A DNA stretch of 64,000 nucleotides from Chryseobacterium viscerum (GCF_025949665.1 NZ_JAPDFT010000003.1:1-64000); one strand, 5' to 3'; shown: positions 9,578 to 17,890, counted from the stretch's first letter. Notes: generated from the letters alone by a model not told the origin. Program-made: numbers and translations.

Positions 9578-10159
9578 ATGGAAAAGGCAAGTACAAAAGT
9601 TATGAAACCTACATTTTTTTCGACAAAAGAAGAGTTCAGAGAATGGCTTGAGAAGCACCACGAAGATGCGAAGGAACTTTTAACAGGGTTCTACAAAACC
9701 GGAAGCGGAAAACCTTCTATGAGCTGGTCTGAATCTGTAGATCAGGCTTTGTGCTTTGGCTGGATAGATGGTGTGAGGAAGTCAATAGATCATGAAAGTT
9801 ATTCTATCCGTTTTACGCCAAGAAAACCTTCCAGCATCTGGAGCAACATCAATATAAAGAAAGTTGAGGAGCTCACCAAAGCAGGGCTGATGACTCATTC
9901 AGGGCAAAAAGCATTTGATCTCAGAAAAGAGCATAAATCCGGAATTTACTCTCATGAGAAAGCGGATGTTTCTCTTGATCCGATTTATCAAAAACAGTTT
10001 ATGGATCATCAGGCTGCCTGGGATTTTTTTGAAGGTCAGGCTCCATCCTACAAAAAGGTGATCATACACTGGATCATGAGCGCCAAACAGGAAAAGACAA
10101 GGCTTTCACGGCTTGAAAAGGCTATTGATATAAGTAAACAATCAAAAAGATTAGAATAA
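9578..10159 (+). CDS. YdeI/OmpD-associated family protein
   Basis: 193 residues (185 if the ATG at 9602 is used; the conserved part begins there with MKPTFF). It contains the family motifs WSESVDQALCFGWIDG and RFTPRKPSSIWS and the C-terminal basic helix of the YdeI/OmdA group. Members are cytosolic. The family has been linked by annotation to bacteriocin protection and to OmpD regulation, but the biochemistry is not established. It is followed by an orphan immunity-like gene 11 bp downstream, so the two are probably co-transcribed, which would suit a protective role. Confidence 0.8.
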   Translation: MEKASTKVMKPTFFSTKEEFREWLEKHHEDAKELLTGFYKTGSGKPSMSWSESVDQALCFGWIDGVRKSIDHESYSIRFTPRKPSSIWSNINIKKVEELTKAGLMTHSGQKAFDLRKEHKSGIYSHEKADVSLDPIYQKQFMDHQAAWDFFEGQAPSYKKVIIHWIMSAKQEKTRLSRLEKAIDISKQSKRLE

Positions 10160-10170
10160 AAAATAATATT

Positions 10171-10569
10171 ATGGATAAAGAAATTTCACACTTCTGGTTA
10201 GGATATTTCAAGAATGAAGAAGACTTTTATGAATTTGTAGAAGAGGATGAAAATTATTATATAGAGGAAGAAACCGACGATCAGTATGTTTCCAAATTTG
10301 CAGAATCACAGAACATCAAATGGTTTGATGATGATTTTATAGAATATGGCTTTGAGGATGAAAATCTTAGTCTTTATGACAAGTTTGCAGAATATTCTTA
10401 TGCTGACCAATGGCTTCCAATCCTTGAAAGAAAGCTGAATGAATTAAGTCTGGACACTCCTGTGAATGCCATCATTTTCGCAACAAGATTTGTGATTCCG
10501 AATCCTGTTTCTGTAGAGAATGATGATTATTCACTTCATTATGTGGGTGAAATAGAATACGATATTTAA
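10171..10569 (+). CDS. Imm22-like immunity protein (DUF4284 type), orphan
   Basis: 132 residues, strongly acidic. The start HFWLGYFKNEEDFYEFVEED and the middle IKWFDDDFIEYGF fit my recollection of the Imm22 family of polymorphic-toxin immunity proteins; no alignment could be run. No signal peptide or membrane segment is seen, so a target acting in the cytosol would be expected. No cognate toxin gene lies next to it, so it may be an acquired resistance gene against toxins of competitors. It sits 11 bp after the YdeI-family gene and is followed by a terminator. Confidence 0.6.
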   Translation: MDKEISHFWLGYFKNEEDFYEFVEEDENYYIEEETDDQYVSKFAESQNIKWFDDDFIEYGFEDENLSLYDKFAEYSYADQWLPILERKLNELSLDTPVNAIIFATRFVIPNPVSVENDDYSLHYVGEIEYDI

Positions 10570-10599
10570 AACTGAAAACAAAATTGTTTTCTCAACACT

Positions 10600-10648
10600 G
10601 GCAACAGTTGGTTTCATTGTACATATGAACCACCTGTTGCCATTTTTT
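10600..10648 (+). terminator. Rho-independent terminator
   Basis: GGCAACAG pairs with CTGTTGCC across an interrupted stem (TGGTT/AACCA inside), followed by ATTTTTT. It closes the YdeI/Imm22 unit. Confidence 0.8.
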
Positions 10649-10696
10649 AATTAATAAGGACAAAAGTAATGAGACTATATCTTGAAAAATAGAAGT

Positions 10697-10704
10697 ATTT
10701 TTGC
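10697..10704 (+). promoter_or_regulatory. -7 element placing the PP2C transcript start at or near its ATG
   Basis: TATTTTTG matches TAnnTTTG and ends only 5 nt before the ATG at 10710. A TTG inside this box at 10701 could be read as an upstream start codon, but it would be in the promoter, which favours the ATG. The mRNA would be leaderless or nearly so. Confidence 0.45.
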
Positions 10705-10709
10705 ATCTG

Positions 10710-11444
10710 ATGAATTTATATTCTACCCTACAGATAGGAGATTATCACCTTAATCATTGTGAAGATGATCTTCTTATCAAAAAAATTAGTTCGGATAAAG
10801 TTGTATGTGCTGTTATGGATGGATGTTCTACAGCTATGGACAGTCATTTTGCTTCAACACTCATTGCAAAACTTTTACGTAAAGTCATTATTGAAGCTGG
10901 TTACAGAGCATTATACGAAAAAGACAACCAACACAGTTTGGAAGAGGAACTCAAAGAAATCATAAAAGGGTTATTTAAAGAAATCATATTTGCTAAAAAT
11001 CATCTGATGCTAGATGAAAAAGAGTTGTTAACCACTCTTATTATCTTAATTTATGACATCACAAAAGATGAAGGATTAGTCTTAGCCATTGGTGACGGAG
11101 TTGTTTGCATCAATGGAAATATCACAGAATTTGATCGTAATAATAAACCCGATTATTTAGCCTATCATCTTCATAAAGACTTTGAAAACTGGTATTCTGT
11201 GCAGTCTCAAAAAATATTTTTTGATCATTTAGACGATGTTTCAATTGCTACTGATGGTATTTCAAGCTTTTCACAAATTAAAAAAACAAATTCTGATGAA
11301 GTCATCAACTTTGTTGAATATCTAATGATTAATCAAAACAACAACGATACGGAAGATATGCTCAACAGAAAGCTTAAACAACTGGAACATCAATATAGGG
11401 TAAAACCTACAGATGACTTGGCTATCATCAGAATCATAAAATAA
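10710..11444 (+). CDS. PP2C-family (PPM) protein phosphatase
   Basis: 244 residues. Family motifs occur in order: an acidic HCEDDL near the N-terminus, VCAVMDGCST (metal-binding Asp-Gly), LTTLIILIYD, LAIGDG, VSIATDGISSF (metal-binding Asp) and TDDLAIIRI at the C-terminus. This is the pattern of metal-dependent Ser/Thr phosphatases of the bacterial stand-alone PP2C group. No kinase or anti-sigma gene is adjacent. It heads a run with a four-helix membrane protein (20 bp later) and a lipoprotein that overlaps that gene's stop, so a regulatory role tied to envelope proteins is possible but unproven. The ATG start was chosen because the upstream TTG lies in the promoter. Confidence 0.75.
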   Translation: MNLYSTLQIGDYHLNHCEDDLLIKKISSDKVVCAVMDGCSTAMDSHFASTLIAKLLRKVIIEAGYRALYEKDNQHSLEEELKEIIKGLFKEIIFAKNHLMLDEKELLTTLIILIYDITKDEGLVLAIGDGVVCINGNITEFDRNNKPDYLAYHLHKDFENWYSVQSQKIFFDHLDDVSIATDGISSFSQIKKTNSDEVINFVEYLMINQNNNDTEDMLNRKLKQLEHQYRVKPTDDLAIIRIIK

Positions 11445-11463
11445 TTCATACATTCTGAATATC

Positions 11464-11937
11464 ATGGAACAATCTAAATCTCATCGGTTCTACTCAGTTC
11501 TGAAAAGGCTGTCCATCAACGCTGTCCTAATTTCTGCGGTCACATTTGTACAATTTTACTGGTCAATGGGAACCTTTTCAGATCGTATGTCAAGCGGCTG
11601 TCTGGAATGTTGGTTTGTTGAAGATGCATTATTTATGTCAATGATAACCGGCATTTTTCTTTCTGTGATTTTTTCTTTGTTTTCCTTTATGAAAAGAATG
11701 TTGGTCAAAATGAGCATTGAGTTCTTATTGCTGTCCTTTGTCTGGTTATTTTGGAATTATTCCATATTTGTAGACAGAGAATCCTCATGGAGTACTTATG
11801 AATTCAATACAGAGATTCAATATACACTATCGCTTTCTTTTCTTCCGGTTATCTTTCTGGGATGTTTGTGTGTTTCACTTTTACATTATCAGGAAATAAA
11901 AGCTAGATTTGTATCTTATAAAAACAAACACCATTGA
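11464..11937 (+). CDS. Hypothetical four-helix membrane protein
   Basis: 157 residues with about four hydrophobic helices (near 17-32, 53-75, 86-102 and 120-140), a short Cys-containing loop (SGCLECWF) between the first two, and charged termini. I do not recognise a family. It follows the PP2C gene by 19 bp and its stop overlaps the start of the next lipoprotein gene, so it belongs to a three-gene unit. Confidence 0.7.
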   Translation: MEQSKSHRFYSVLKRLSINAVLISAVTFVQFYWSMGTFSDRMSSGCLECWFVEDALFMSMITGIFLSVIFSLFSFMKRMLVKMSIEFLLLSFVWLFWNYSIFVDRESSWSTYEFNTEIQYTLSLSFLPVIFLGCLCVSLLHYQEIKARFVSYKNKHH

Positions 11938-12668
11938 AAAAAATCATTTCTATTTTACTTCTGTCTTCTTTGGTTGTCTATTCTTGTGATAAAACTAAAG
12001 CAGATGCTCCGAAAGATTCTTCGACCATTATAAAAAAGGATTCAGCACAAAATAGTATACAAGTTCAAAACGAACGATCACCAGCAGGAAAGCATATCTC
12101 CGATTTTGTTTCAAATGACTATGAGATTCAATATGAAACCGAAGGTGATCTCAACCAGGATGGTCTTCCTGACAAAGCTTTGGTTTTAAGAAAAAAAGAG
12201 GACACTTTAGCACAGAGAGAAACTATCATTCTTTTAAAAAATCCTGATAAAACATACCGGTTATTTAAAAGTTCAAAAACTGTTCTTCCTGAAGAATACA
12301 ATGAGTTTGGTTATAAAATGCATGATACAGAAGACATCAGTATTGAGAAAGGAACATTAAATATCAATCTGTATGATATCGGGCCCAACGGCAATCAGTT
12401 CAGTAAGTTCAAATATATTGGTGATCACCTAGTTCTCAGTTATATTGAAACTTATAATATGGGAGCAGGCTCTCACTCTGCACTCTATTACGAGCCGATG
12501 AAAGGTAAAATTACACTTGAGGTCATTAGTACTATGGAAGAAGAGATGCCGTCAACTACTCAAAAAGCTCAAGTAAAAAAAGAGAAATTTTTATTTGAAA
12601 ATATTTCTCTGGACGATATCGTCAGTAATGCATACAATTTTGTAGAAAAAAAAATAAAGGTCTCCTAG
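11934..12668 (+). CDS. Hypothetical lipoprotein with a DxNxDG calcium-loop-like motif
   Basis: 244 residues. The start is a TTG that overlaps the TGA stop of the preceding gene (TTGA), a translational-coupling arrangement. The signal peptide ends at the lipobox VVYSC, so it is an envelope lipoprotein. After a Ser/Lys-rich linker, DLNQDGLPDKALVL resembles the Ca-binding loop seen in FG-GAP/VCBS-like repeats. The mature region is mostly beta-strand by composition. No precise family is recognised. Third gene of the PP2C cluster, closed by the terminator at 12682. Confidence 0.7.
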   Translation: MKKIISILLLSSLVVYSCDKTKADAPKDSSTIIKKDSAQNSIQVQNERSPAGKHISDFVSNDYEIQYETEGDLNQDGLPDKALVLRKKEDTLAQRETIILLKNPDKTYRLFKSSKTVLPEEYNEFGYKMHDTEDISIEKGTLNINLYDIGPNGNQFSKFKYIGDHLVLSYIETYNMGAGSHSALYYEPMKGKITLEVISTMEEEMPSTTQKAQVKKEKFLFENISLDDIVSNAYNFVEKKIKVS

Positions 12669-12681
12669 CCCTAATAAAAAT

Positions 12682-12713
12682 AAAACTTCCGCCCAAAAGA
12701 CGGAAGTTTTTTA
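12682..12713. terminator. Bidirectional rho-independent terminator
   Basis: AAAACTTCCG and CGGAAGTTTT around a 9-nt loop, between the convergent lipoprotein gene and polA. Confidence 0.88.
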
Positions 12714-12738
12714 TTTAAGATATAATCTCCTGTATTGA

Positions 12739-15573
12739 TTAATGTGCTTCCAGCCAGTTGTCTCCTACTCCAATCTCTACTAATAACGGAACCTGCGTTT
12801 TTAAAGCATTTTCCATTTCAGTTTTGATCAGTTTTGAAGCGGCTTCAATCTCATCTGCCGGAGATTCAAACACCAATTCGTCATGTACCTGAAGCAGCAT
12901 TTTTGTTTTAAGCTTTTGTTCTTCAAGTTCCCTGTCTATTTTGATCATGGCAAGCTTTACGACATCTGCTGCACTACCCTGAACCGGTGCATTCACGGCA
13001 TTTCTTTCAGCATGTCCTCTCACCACGAAATTATTGGAATTGATATCTTTCAGGTGACGTTTTCTTCCCAAAATAGTTTCCACATAACCTTGCTGACGTG
13101 CTTTATTCACCTGTTCTGCCATATATTCCTTCAGCTTCGGATAAGTTTCAAAATAGGCTTCGATCATCTGTTTGGCTTCTGTACGGGATAGCCCGGTTTG
13201 TTCTGCTAATGCAAAAGCACCCTGTCCGTAGATGATACCAAAGTTTACGGTCTTAGCCTGACTTCTCTGGGTCTTGGAAACTTCTTCCAAAGGAATTTTA
13301 AACAGTTTTGCTGCTGTAGAAGCGTGAATATCTTCTCCGTCCTGGAATGCTTTGATCATATTGTCTTCTCCCGATATTTCAGCTATTAAGCGAAGTTCAA
13401 TCTGTGAATAATCGGCAGAAATAATTTTCTTTCCTTCTCCAGAAACAAAGGCTCCACGAATCTGTTGTCCTCTCAACGTTCGGATCGGAATATTCTGCAG
13501 GTTCGGATTTACACTCGCCAGACGGCCTGTAGCAGCTGTAGTCTGTGAGAAATTGGTGTGTACCCTGTTATCTTCTTTATCAATCTGTGAAGGCAGAGCA
13601 TCTACATAGGTTGATTTTAATTTCTGATAAGTTCTGTATTCCAGAATATGTTTAATGATCTCATGTTTTGAACTTAACTTCTGAAGAACATCTTCCGAGG
13701 TTGCATATTGCCCTGTTTTTGTTTTTTTGGCTTTCGGATCCAGCTGCATTTTTTCAAACAGAATTTCTCCAAGTTGTTTTGGTGAATTCATATTGAATTC
13801 TTCTCCGGAAAGTTCAAAAATTGTAGTTTCTAACTGTTTCAGGTCATTCTCAAGATCTACACTTTCCTGTGCCAGCCATTTTTCATCCAGAGAAATACCT
13901 GCCAATTCCATTTTTGCCAGTACTTCCATCAGAGGCATTTCTATATTGAAGAAAAGCTCTTCCAGATTTTCTTTTTTCAGCTGTGGTGCAAAAAGCTCAT
14001 ACAACTGGAAGGTGATATCTGCATCTTCTGCTGCATAATCTGTCTGTGTTCTCAGATCTGCATCTCTGAAGCTGCCCTGTTTTTTCCCTTTTTTCCCAAT
14101 GATGGTTTCTATGGATACCGGCTTGTAGTTCAGGTATACTTCTGAAAGGTAATCCATACCGTGCCTTCCGTCCGGATTCAACAGATAGTGGGCAATCATG
14201 GTATCAAACATCGCTCCTTTTACGGTAATGTCGTATTGTTTTAAAACTTTGTAATCATATTTCAGATTGTGAGCAATTTTCAGCAGGTCTTCTTTTTCAA
14301 AAAACGGTCTGAAAATCTCTAACGTCTGCAAAACTTCGGATCTGTCTTCAGAAAGCGGAATATAATAAGCAAGCCCTTTTTTATAAGAAAAACTCATTCC
14401 TACCAATTCTGCTTCCAACTCGTTTAATGAAGTGGTTTCTGTATCAAAGCAAACAACCTGTTGCTGCAGGAGATTATCTACCAGTTTTTTCTGTGCTTTC
14501 GGATTATCGATGAACTGATAAAGATGATCGTTCTGCTCAATTGTAGATTTTGTAGAAGTAGCCTGTTCCAATTCTTCGAAATTGGCAAAAAGATCAAGCT
14601 GCATCACCTGTCCTTTTATTTCTGTTCCTGCAGGAGTCTGCTTCACTTCCACCTCGCTTACCACTACTGTTTCTGCAGGAGCGGGAGCAAAGGCTCTGTA
14701 AAGGTTTTCGTACAGTCTTCTGAATTCTATTTCATCAAAGACTTCTTTTACTTTTTCAAAATCCGGAGTTTCCAGGTCATATTGTTCCTGATGGAATTCT
14801 ACCGGAGCATCACAAATAATGGTAGCTAATTTTTTAGACAAAATACCACGTTCTGCAGAAGCTTCTACTTTTTCCTTCAGTTTTCCTTTCAGCTTATCTG
14901 TGTTGGCCAATAAAGTTTCTATGTTTCCGAATTCTTTCAGGAATTTCATAGCAGTTTTCTCTCCTACTCCTTCCAATCCAGGGATATTATCTACTGCATC
15001 TCCCATCATAGCAAGAAAATCGATAACCTGTTTAGGATCTTCAATCTCGTATTTTGCCTTTACTTCATCAACTCCCAGAATTTCAATATCACCACCTTTT
15101 AAGCCTGGTTTATAAATTTTAATTTTATCTGTTACCAACTGTGCAAAATCTTTATCCGGTGTTACCATGAAAGTGGTATACCCTTCTTTTTCTGCTTTGC
15201 ATGCAATGGTACCTATTACATCATCCGCTTCATATCCTTCAACTCCCAAGCGTGGAATATGCATGGCTTCAAGAATTCTGTGGATATATGGAACAGCAAT
15301 TTTAATGGCCTCAGGAGTTTCGCTTCTGTTGGCTTTGTAATCCGAATAGTCATCAGTTCTTACACTGGCCTGTCCTACGTCAAAAACTACTGCCAGGTGG
15401 GTAGGTTTTTCTCTTCTGATCAATTCGATCAAAGAATTGGTAAAACCAAAGATCGCAGAAGTATCCAGCCCTTTACTGGTAAGTCTCGGATTCCTGATTA
15501 ATGCGTAATATCCTCTGAAAATCATCGCATAGGCATCGATGAGAAACAGCCTTTTATCTTGTGTTGCGTCCAT
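12739..15573 (-). CDS. polA: DNA polymerase I
   Basis: 944 residues from the ATG at 15573; an ATG six codons upstream (15591) lies inside the likely -7 box and is rejected. Three domains occur in order: a 5'-nuclease (LFLIDAYAMIFRGYYAL, GYEADDVIGT, DAVDNIPGLEGVGEKTA), a 3'-5' exonuclease with acidic residues present (CFDTETTSL, YAAEDADITFQLY), suggesting proofreading is active, and the family A polymerase (SADYSQIELRLIAEISG, KTVNFGIIYGQ, LLQVHDELVFE). It processes Okazaki fragments and fills repair gaps. It is a single gene bounded by a bidirectional terminator downstream. Confidence 0.97.
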   Translation of the reverse strand: MDATQDKRLFLIDAYAMIFRGYYALIRNPRLTSKGLDTSAIFGFTNSLIELIRREKPTHLAVVFDVGQASVRTDDYSDYKANRSETPEAIKIAVPYIHRILEAMHIPRLGVEGYEADDVIGTIACKAEKEGYTTFMVTPDKDFAQLVTDKIKIYKPGLKGGDIEILGVDEVKAKYEIEDPKQVIDFLAMMGDAVDNIPGLEGVGEKTAMKFLKEFGNIETLLANTDKLKGKLKEKVEASAERGILSKKLATIICDAPVEFHQEQYDLETPDFEKVKEVFDEIEFRRLYENLYRAFAPAPAETVVVSEVEVKQTPAGTEIKGQVMQLDLFANFEELEQATSTKSTIEQNDHLYQFIDNPKAQKKLVDNLLQQQVVCFDTETTSLNELEAELVGMSFSYKKGLAYYIPLSEDRSEVLQTLEIFRPFFEKEDLLKIAHNLKYDYKVLKQYDITVKGAMFDTMIAHYLLNPDGRHGMDYLSEVYLNYKPVSIETIIGKKGKKQGSFRDADLRTQTDYAAEDADITFQLYELFAPQLKKENLEELFFNIEMPLMEVLAKMELAGISLDEKWLAQESVDLENDLKQLETTIFELSGEEFNMNSPKQLGEILFEKMQLDPKAKKTKTGQYATSEDVLQKLSSKHEIIKHILEYRTYQKLKSTYVDALPSQIDKEDNRVHTNFSQTTAATGRLASVNPNLQNIPIRTLRGQQIRGAFVSGEGKKIISADYSQIELRLIAEISGEDNMIKAFQDGEDIHASTAAKLFKIPLEEVSKTQRSQAKTVNFGIIYGQGAFALAEQTGLSRTEAKQMIEAYFETYPKLKEYMAEQVNKARQQGYVETILGRKRHLKDINSNNFVVRGHAERNAVNAPVQGSAADVVKLAMIKIDRELEEQKLKTKMLLQVHDELVFESPADEIEAASKLIKTEMENALKTQVPLLVEIGVGDNWLEAH

Positions 15574-15588
15574 ATTTTGAATAATGAA

Positions 15589-15596
15589 CAAATATA
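15589..15596 (-). promoter_or_regulatory. -7 element of polA
   Basis: On the minus strand TATATTTG matches TAnnTTTG and lies 15 nt upstream of the ATG at 15573. It decides the polA start in favour of that ATG. Confidence 0.5.
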
Positions 15597-15650
15597 AGAA
15601 AATAGGAGTAAAAGTTGGTAGTTTGAGGAAGGGTTTCAGGGTTCAGATGA

Positions 15651-15690
15651 TGAATAGTGAATGGTCAATTCGCTTTGCTTGTCAATTTTA
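15651..15690 (+). repeat. Dispersed intergenic element, copy 1
   Basis: Contains GAATGGTCAATTCGCTTTGC followed by TTGTCAATTTT. Close relatives occur at 28235-28266 and, reversed, at 53800-53842. It is non-coding, has no flanking duplications, and its function is unknown. Confidence 0.6.
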
Positions 15691-15719
15691 TGCAGCAGTA
15701 ATCATTCACAATTCATTTT

Positions 15720-16151
15720 CTAGCAGTCATGGTTCTCGTAGTTCACTTGTTCCATTTTATTTTGGTAACCTTCCATTTCTTTGCTGCTTATGGTTACTTT
15801 TTTTAATTGTACTGGAAGCTGTCTTTTACCATCAGGACTTATCCAGATTCCATTCATCATATCACCTTCTTTTTTTATAATCATTAATCCGGTAAAGTGT
15901 TCTTCTACCATTGAAAACTGTTTTTGAACACCTTCTGTAACATTTAATTCAAGCCAATTGCTTACTTTTTCATATTTGTACATTGCATTATAGTAAACAC
16001 CACTTCCACAGTCACTGTCTACAGACTGGAAGAACAATGTGATTGGCATTTTCCCGTTAATAGTTCCCTTATATAAAGTGGAACTGTTTTGCGCTTGCAA
16101 AGAAAGAAAAGTCATGGTAAAAACAAGAATAAACAGAATTTGTCTGAACAT
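15720..16151 (-). CDS. Hypothetical secreted protein
   Basis: 143 residues with a clear signal peptide ending LQAQ. The mature protein is a small beta-rich domain (TLYKGTINGKMPITLFFQ, a motif seen in many Bacteroidota secreted proteins of unknown role), with one Cys in DCGSG and one at the C-terminus (NHDC), so a disulfide is possible. It is the last gene on the minus strand after tssD1, separated from it by a terminator, so it is not clearly part of the T6SS. No function is assigned; periplasmic immunity is one possibility. Confidence 0.65.
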   Translation of the reverse strand: MFRQILFILVFTMTFLSLQAQNSSTLYKGTINGKMPITLFFQSVDSDCGSGVYYNAMYKYEKVSNWLELNVTEGVQKQFSMVEEHFTGLMIIKKEGDMMNGIWISPDGKRQLPVQLKKVTISSKEMEGYQNKMEQVNYENHDC

Positions 16152-16184
16152 TTTTTTGTTATATAAATGGTTATTAATTATGGA

Positions 16185-16228
16185 TAAAAACAGAACAGCA
16201 TACCAATGGTATACTGTTCCTTTTTTCT
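16185..16228 (-). terminator. Terminator of tssD1
   Basis: On the minus strand GAACAGTATACC, loop ATT, GGTATGCTGTTC, followed by a T-run. The arms share the ACAGTATACC core with the tssD2 terminator, showing that the two genes were duplicated with their 3' ends. Confidence 0.85.
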
Positions 16229-16243
16229 TTAAGTAATATTGGA

Positions 16244-16657
16244 TTATTTACCTGTAGAAGGCCATAGTCCAGCGTACTGAGAAGTACCGTAGTCAATAGT
16301 TTCAGCACTGATTACGAAGCTGATCAGCATACTGTTGCTGTCTACTGCGTCGAAATCTACTTCGTGCTGAATTACATATCCGTTTTCCCATTTCAAAGTA
16401 ATTAATGTTCCTTCTTCGTGAGATTTGTTGAAAGTGATTTCTCCTACTGTTGGCTTGTATTTACCGTTTAACAAGCTTTCAAGGATGTCTGACTTTTCAG
16501 TAGCTTCTACTGTAACCTTGATCAATGCGTTAGAAGGATCTGATGCTACACGTCCTGATACGTCTGTAGATCTTGATACACTGTAGTTCATTTTTAACAG
16601 TTTCTGTCCTTCACCGTTGTTGAATTTTAAGATTCCTCTTGAATTTCTTTCTGCCAT
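16244..16657 (-). CDS. tssD: Type VI secretion tube protein TssD (Hcp), copy 1
   Basis: 137 residues of the compact beta-barrel Hcp type of Bacteroidota T6SS subtype iii, typified by AERNSRGILKFN at the start, the NYSVSRSTDVSGRVAS segment and the end YGTSQYAGLWPS. Hcp hexamers stack into the inner tube that is expelled with the VgrG tip. It is near-identical to two other copies in the window (17126 and 27559); differences are confined to the middle (TVGEITF, LKWENG) and the tail. It has its own promoter, upstream repeat element and terminator, consistent with very high, separately controlled expression. Confidence 0.93.
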   Translation of the reverse strand: MAERNSRGILKFNNGEGQKLLKMNYSVSRSTDVSGRVASDPSNALIKVTVEATEKSDILESLLNGKYKPTVGEITFNKSHEEGTLITLKWENGYVIQHEVDFDAVDSNSMLISFVISAETIDYGTSQYAGLWPSTGK

Positions 16658-16708
16658 GATTGTAAATTTTAGTCGTTAGTAATAAATTGTTATTCAATAA
16701 TTATATAA

Positions 16709-16823
16709 CAAAGATAGCTCCCCTGGTTTTGAAAAAAAAGCATTTGAACAGAAATATGAAAAAGTGTAGTAATTATACGATTTCATGTCGTAGTTCTACG
16801 ATTTCATGTCGTAATTCTACGAC
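16709..16823 (-). promoter_or_regulatory. tssD1 promoter with three 21-bp-phased inverted repeats
   Basis: The -7 box CAAAGATA at 16709-16716 (TATCTTTG on the minus strand) lies 51 nt before the start codon. No TTG is found at the -33 distance. Starting 51 bp upstream of the box are three related 14-mers at an exact 21-bp period: TAGTAATTATACGA (16767), TCGTAGTTCTACGA (16788) and TCGTAATTCTACGA (16809). The last two are inverted repeats (TCGTA-n4-TACGA) joined by TTTCATG. The same layout occurs before tssD2 and tssD3. It is a candidate activator site. Confidence 0.8.
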
Positions 16824-17048
16824 AAAAGATTTAAAACCAATCATAACATATTATAAATAAACATATTAAATAGTATTAAAAAATAAGAACATCTCATTAA
16901 ATAATACACTAATAAGAGAGATAAATTGTTAAAAATTAAACTTTACAGGAATTAAAACCATTCTATTTATTCACTATAAATATGTACAGGTTGAGACTAT
17001 AAATATTTGTCATTTCATTCCGTTTTTCATAAGCAGCTTGCTCCTATA
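16824..17048. other. AT-rich gap between tssD1 element and tssD2 terminator
   Basis: Roughly 225 bp of very AT-rich sequence without a coding frame. No further repeat or promoter signal was recognised. Confidence 0.5.
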
Positions 17049-17050
17049 TA

Positions 17051-17092
17051 AAAAAACAGAACAGTATACCCGGATGGGTGTACTGTTCTGTA
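17051..17092 (-). terminator. Terminator of tssD2
   Basis: ACAGAACAGTATACCC pairs with GGGTGTACTGTTCTGT around a 4-nt loop; on the minus strand it is followed by TTTTTTT. The stem core matches the tssD1 terminator. Confidence 0.88.
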
Positions 17093-17125
17093 CCAATTTT
17101 ATTTTTACTAAGATGATGAATAGGC

Positions 17126-17542
17126 TTAATTACTACCTGTAGAAGGCCATAGTCCAGCGTACTGAGAAGTACCGTAGTCAATAGTTTCAGCGCTTATTAC
17201 AAAGCTGATCAGCATACTGTTGCTGTCGATTGCATCGAAGTCTACTTCGTGCTGAATTACATATCCATTCTCCCAGTTCAAAGTGATTAATGTTCCTTCT
17301 TCGTGAGATTTGTTGAATACCACTTCTCCTTTTGTAGGCTTGTATTTACCGTTTAACAAGCTTTCAAGGATGTCAGATTTTTCAGTAGCCTCTACTGTTA
17401 CTTTGATCAATGCGTTAGAAGGATCTGATGCTACACGTCCTGATACGTCTGTAGATCTGGATACACTGTAGTTCATTTTTAACAGTTTCTGCCCTTCTCC
17501 TCCGTTGAATTTTAAGATTCCTCTTGAATTTCTTTCTGCCAT
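17126..17542 (-). CDS. tssD: Type VI secretion tube protein TssD (Hcp), copy 2
   Basis: 138 residues, same Hcp family as copy 1, with local differences (TKGEVVF, LNWENG, tail PSTGSN). The N-terminal ~75 residues are essentially unchanged between the three copies apart from one Asn/Gly swap near residue 14, so they are recent duplicates under strong constraint. Its 5' region is closest to that of tssD3, while its terminator is closest to that of tssD1. The product forms the tube cargo of the T6SS together with the ClpV, VgrG and Tss proteins encoded upstream on the same strand. Confidence 0.93.
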   Translation of the reverse strand: MAERNSRGILKFNGGEGQKLLKMNYSVSRSTDVSGRVASDPSNALIKVTVEATEKSDILESLLNGKYKPTKGEVVFNKSHEEGTLITLNWENGYVIQHEVDFDAIDSNSMLISFVISAETIDYGTSQYAGLWPSTGSN

Positions 17543-17590
17543 GATTGTAAATTTTGATCGTTAATATTTTGTGATTCGGTGATTGTTTAG

Positions 17591-17683
17591 CAAAGATAGA
17601 GGCTCTTTAGTGCTAAAAAAAACTTTTCAATATAAATCTGAAAAATTGTAGTAGTTCTACGATTTCTTGTCGTAATTCTACTA
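17591..17683 (-). promoter_or_regulatory. tssD2 promoter with two 21-bp-phased inverted repeats
   Basis: The -7 box CAAAGATA at 17591-17598 is followed, again 51 bp away, by TAGTAGTTCTACGA (17649) and TCGTAATTCTACTA (17670), a 21-bp period with TTTCTTG between. There is no -33 TTG; instead a T8 tract lies just upstream of the box on the minus strand. The sequence from the start codon to the repeats is nearly identical to that of tssD3. Confidence 0.8.
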
Positions 17684-17834
17684 CAATGGATTTAACAAAC
17701 CCACTTAAAACGCCATCAGTAAAGGATTTTAACTTATTGAAAAACAACAAAAAAATGAAAAATTTTCCACATGAGTGAGAAATATTAAGATTTCTTTAGT
17801 ATAAAGTTGGCCTATTTTAACAGATCAATTCTCC

Positions 17835-17878
17835 AAAAAAAATAGCAATCCGTTAAAAACAGATTGCTATTTTTTTGT
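17835..17878 (-). terminator. Terminator of the lytic transglycosylase gene
   Basis: AATAGCAATC and GATTGCTATT arms with A- and T-runs, located 13 nt after the stop on the minus strand. Confidence 0.85.
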
Positions 17879-17890
17879 ATTTAAGATTAT

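Noticed and set aside
10701..10709. TTG start of the PP2C gene
   Set aside because: The TTG is part of the -7 match TATTTTTG; the ATG at 10710 is preferred.
15573..15591. Longer polA start at 15591
   Set aside because: That ATG lies in the TATATTTG -7 box and would not be transcribed.
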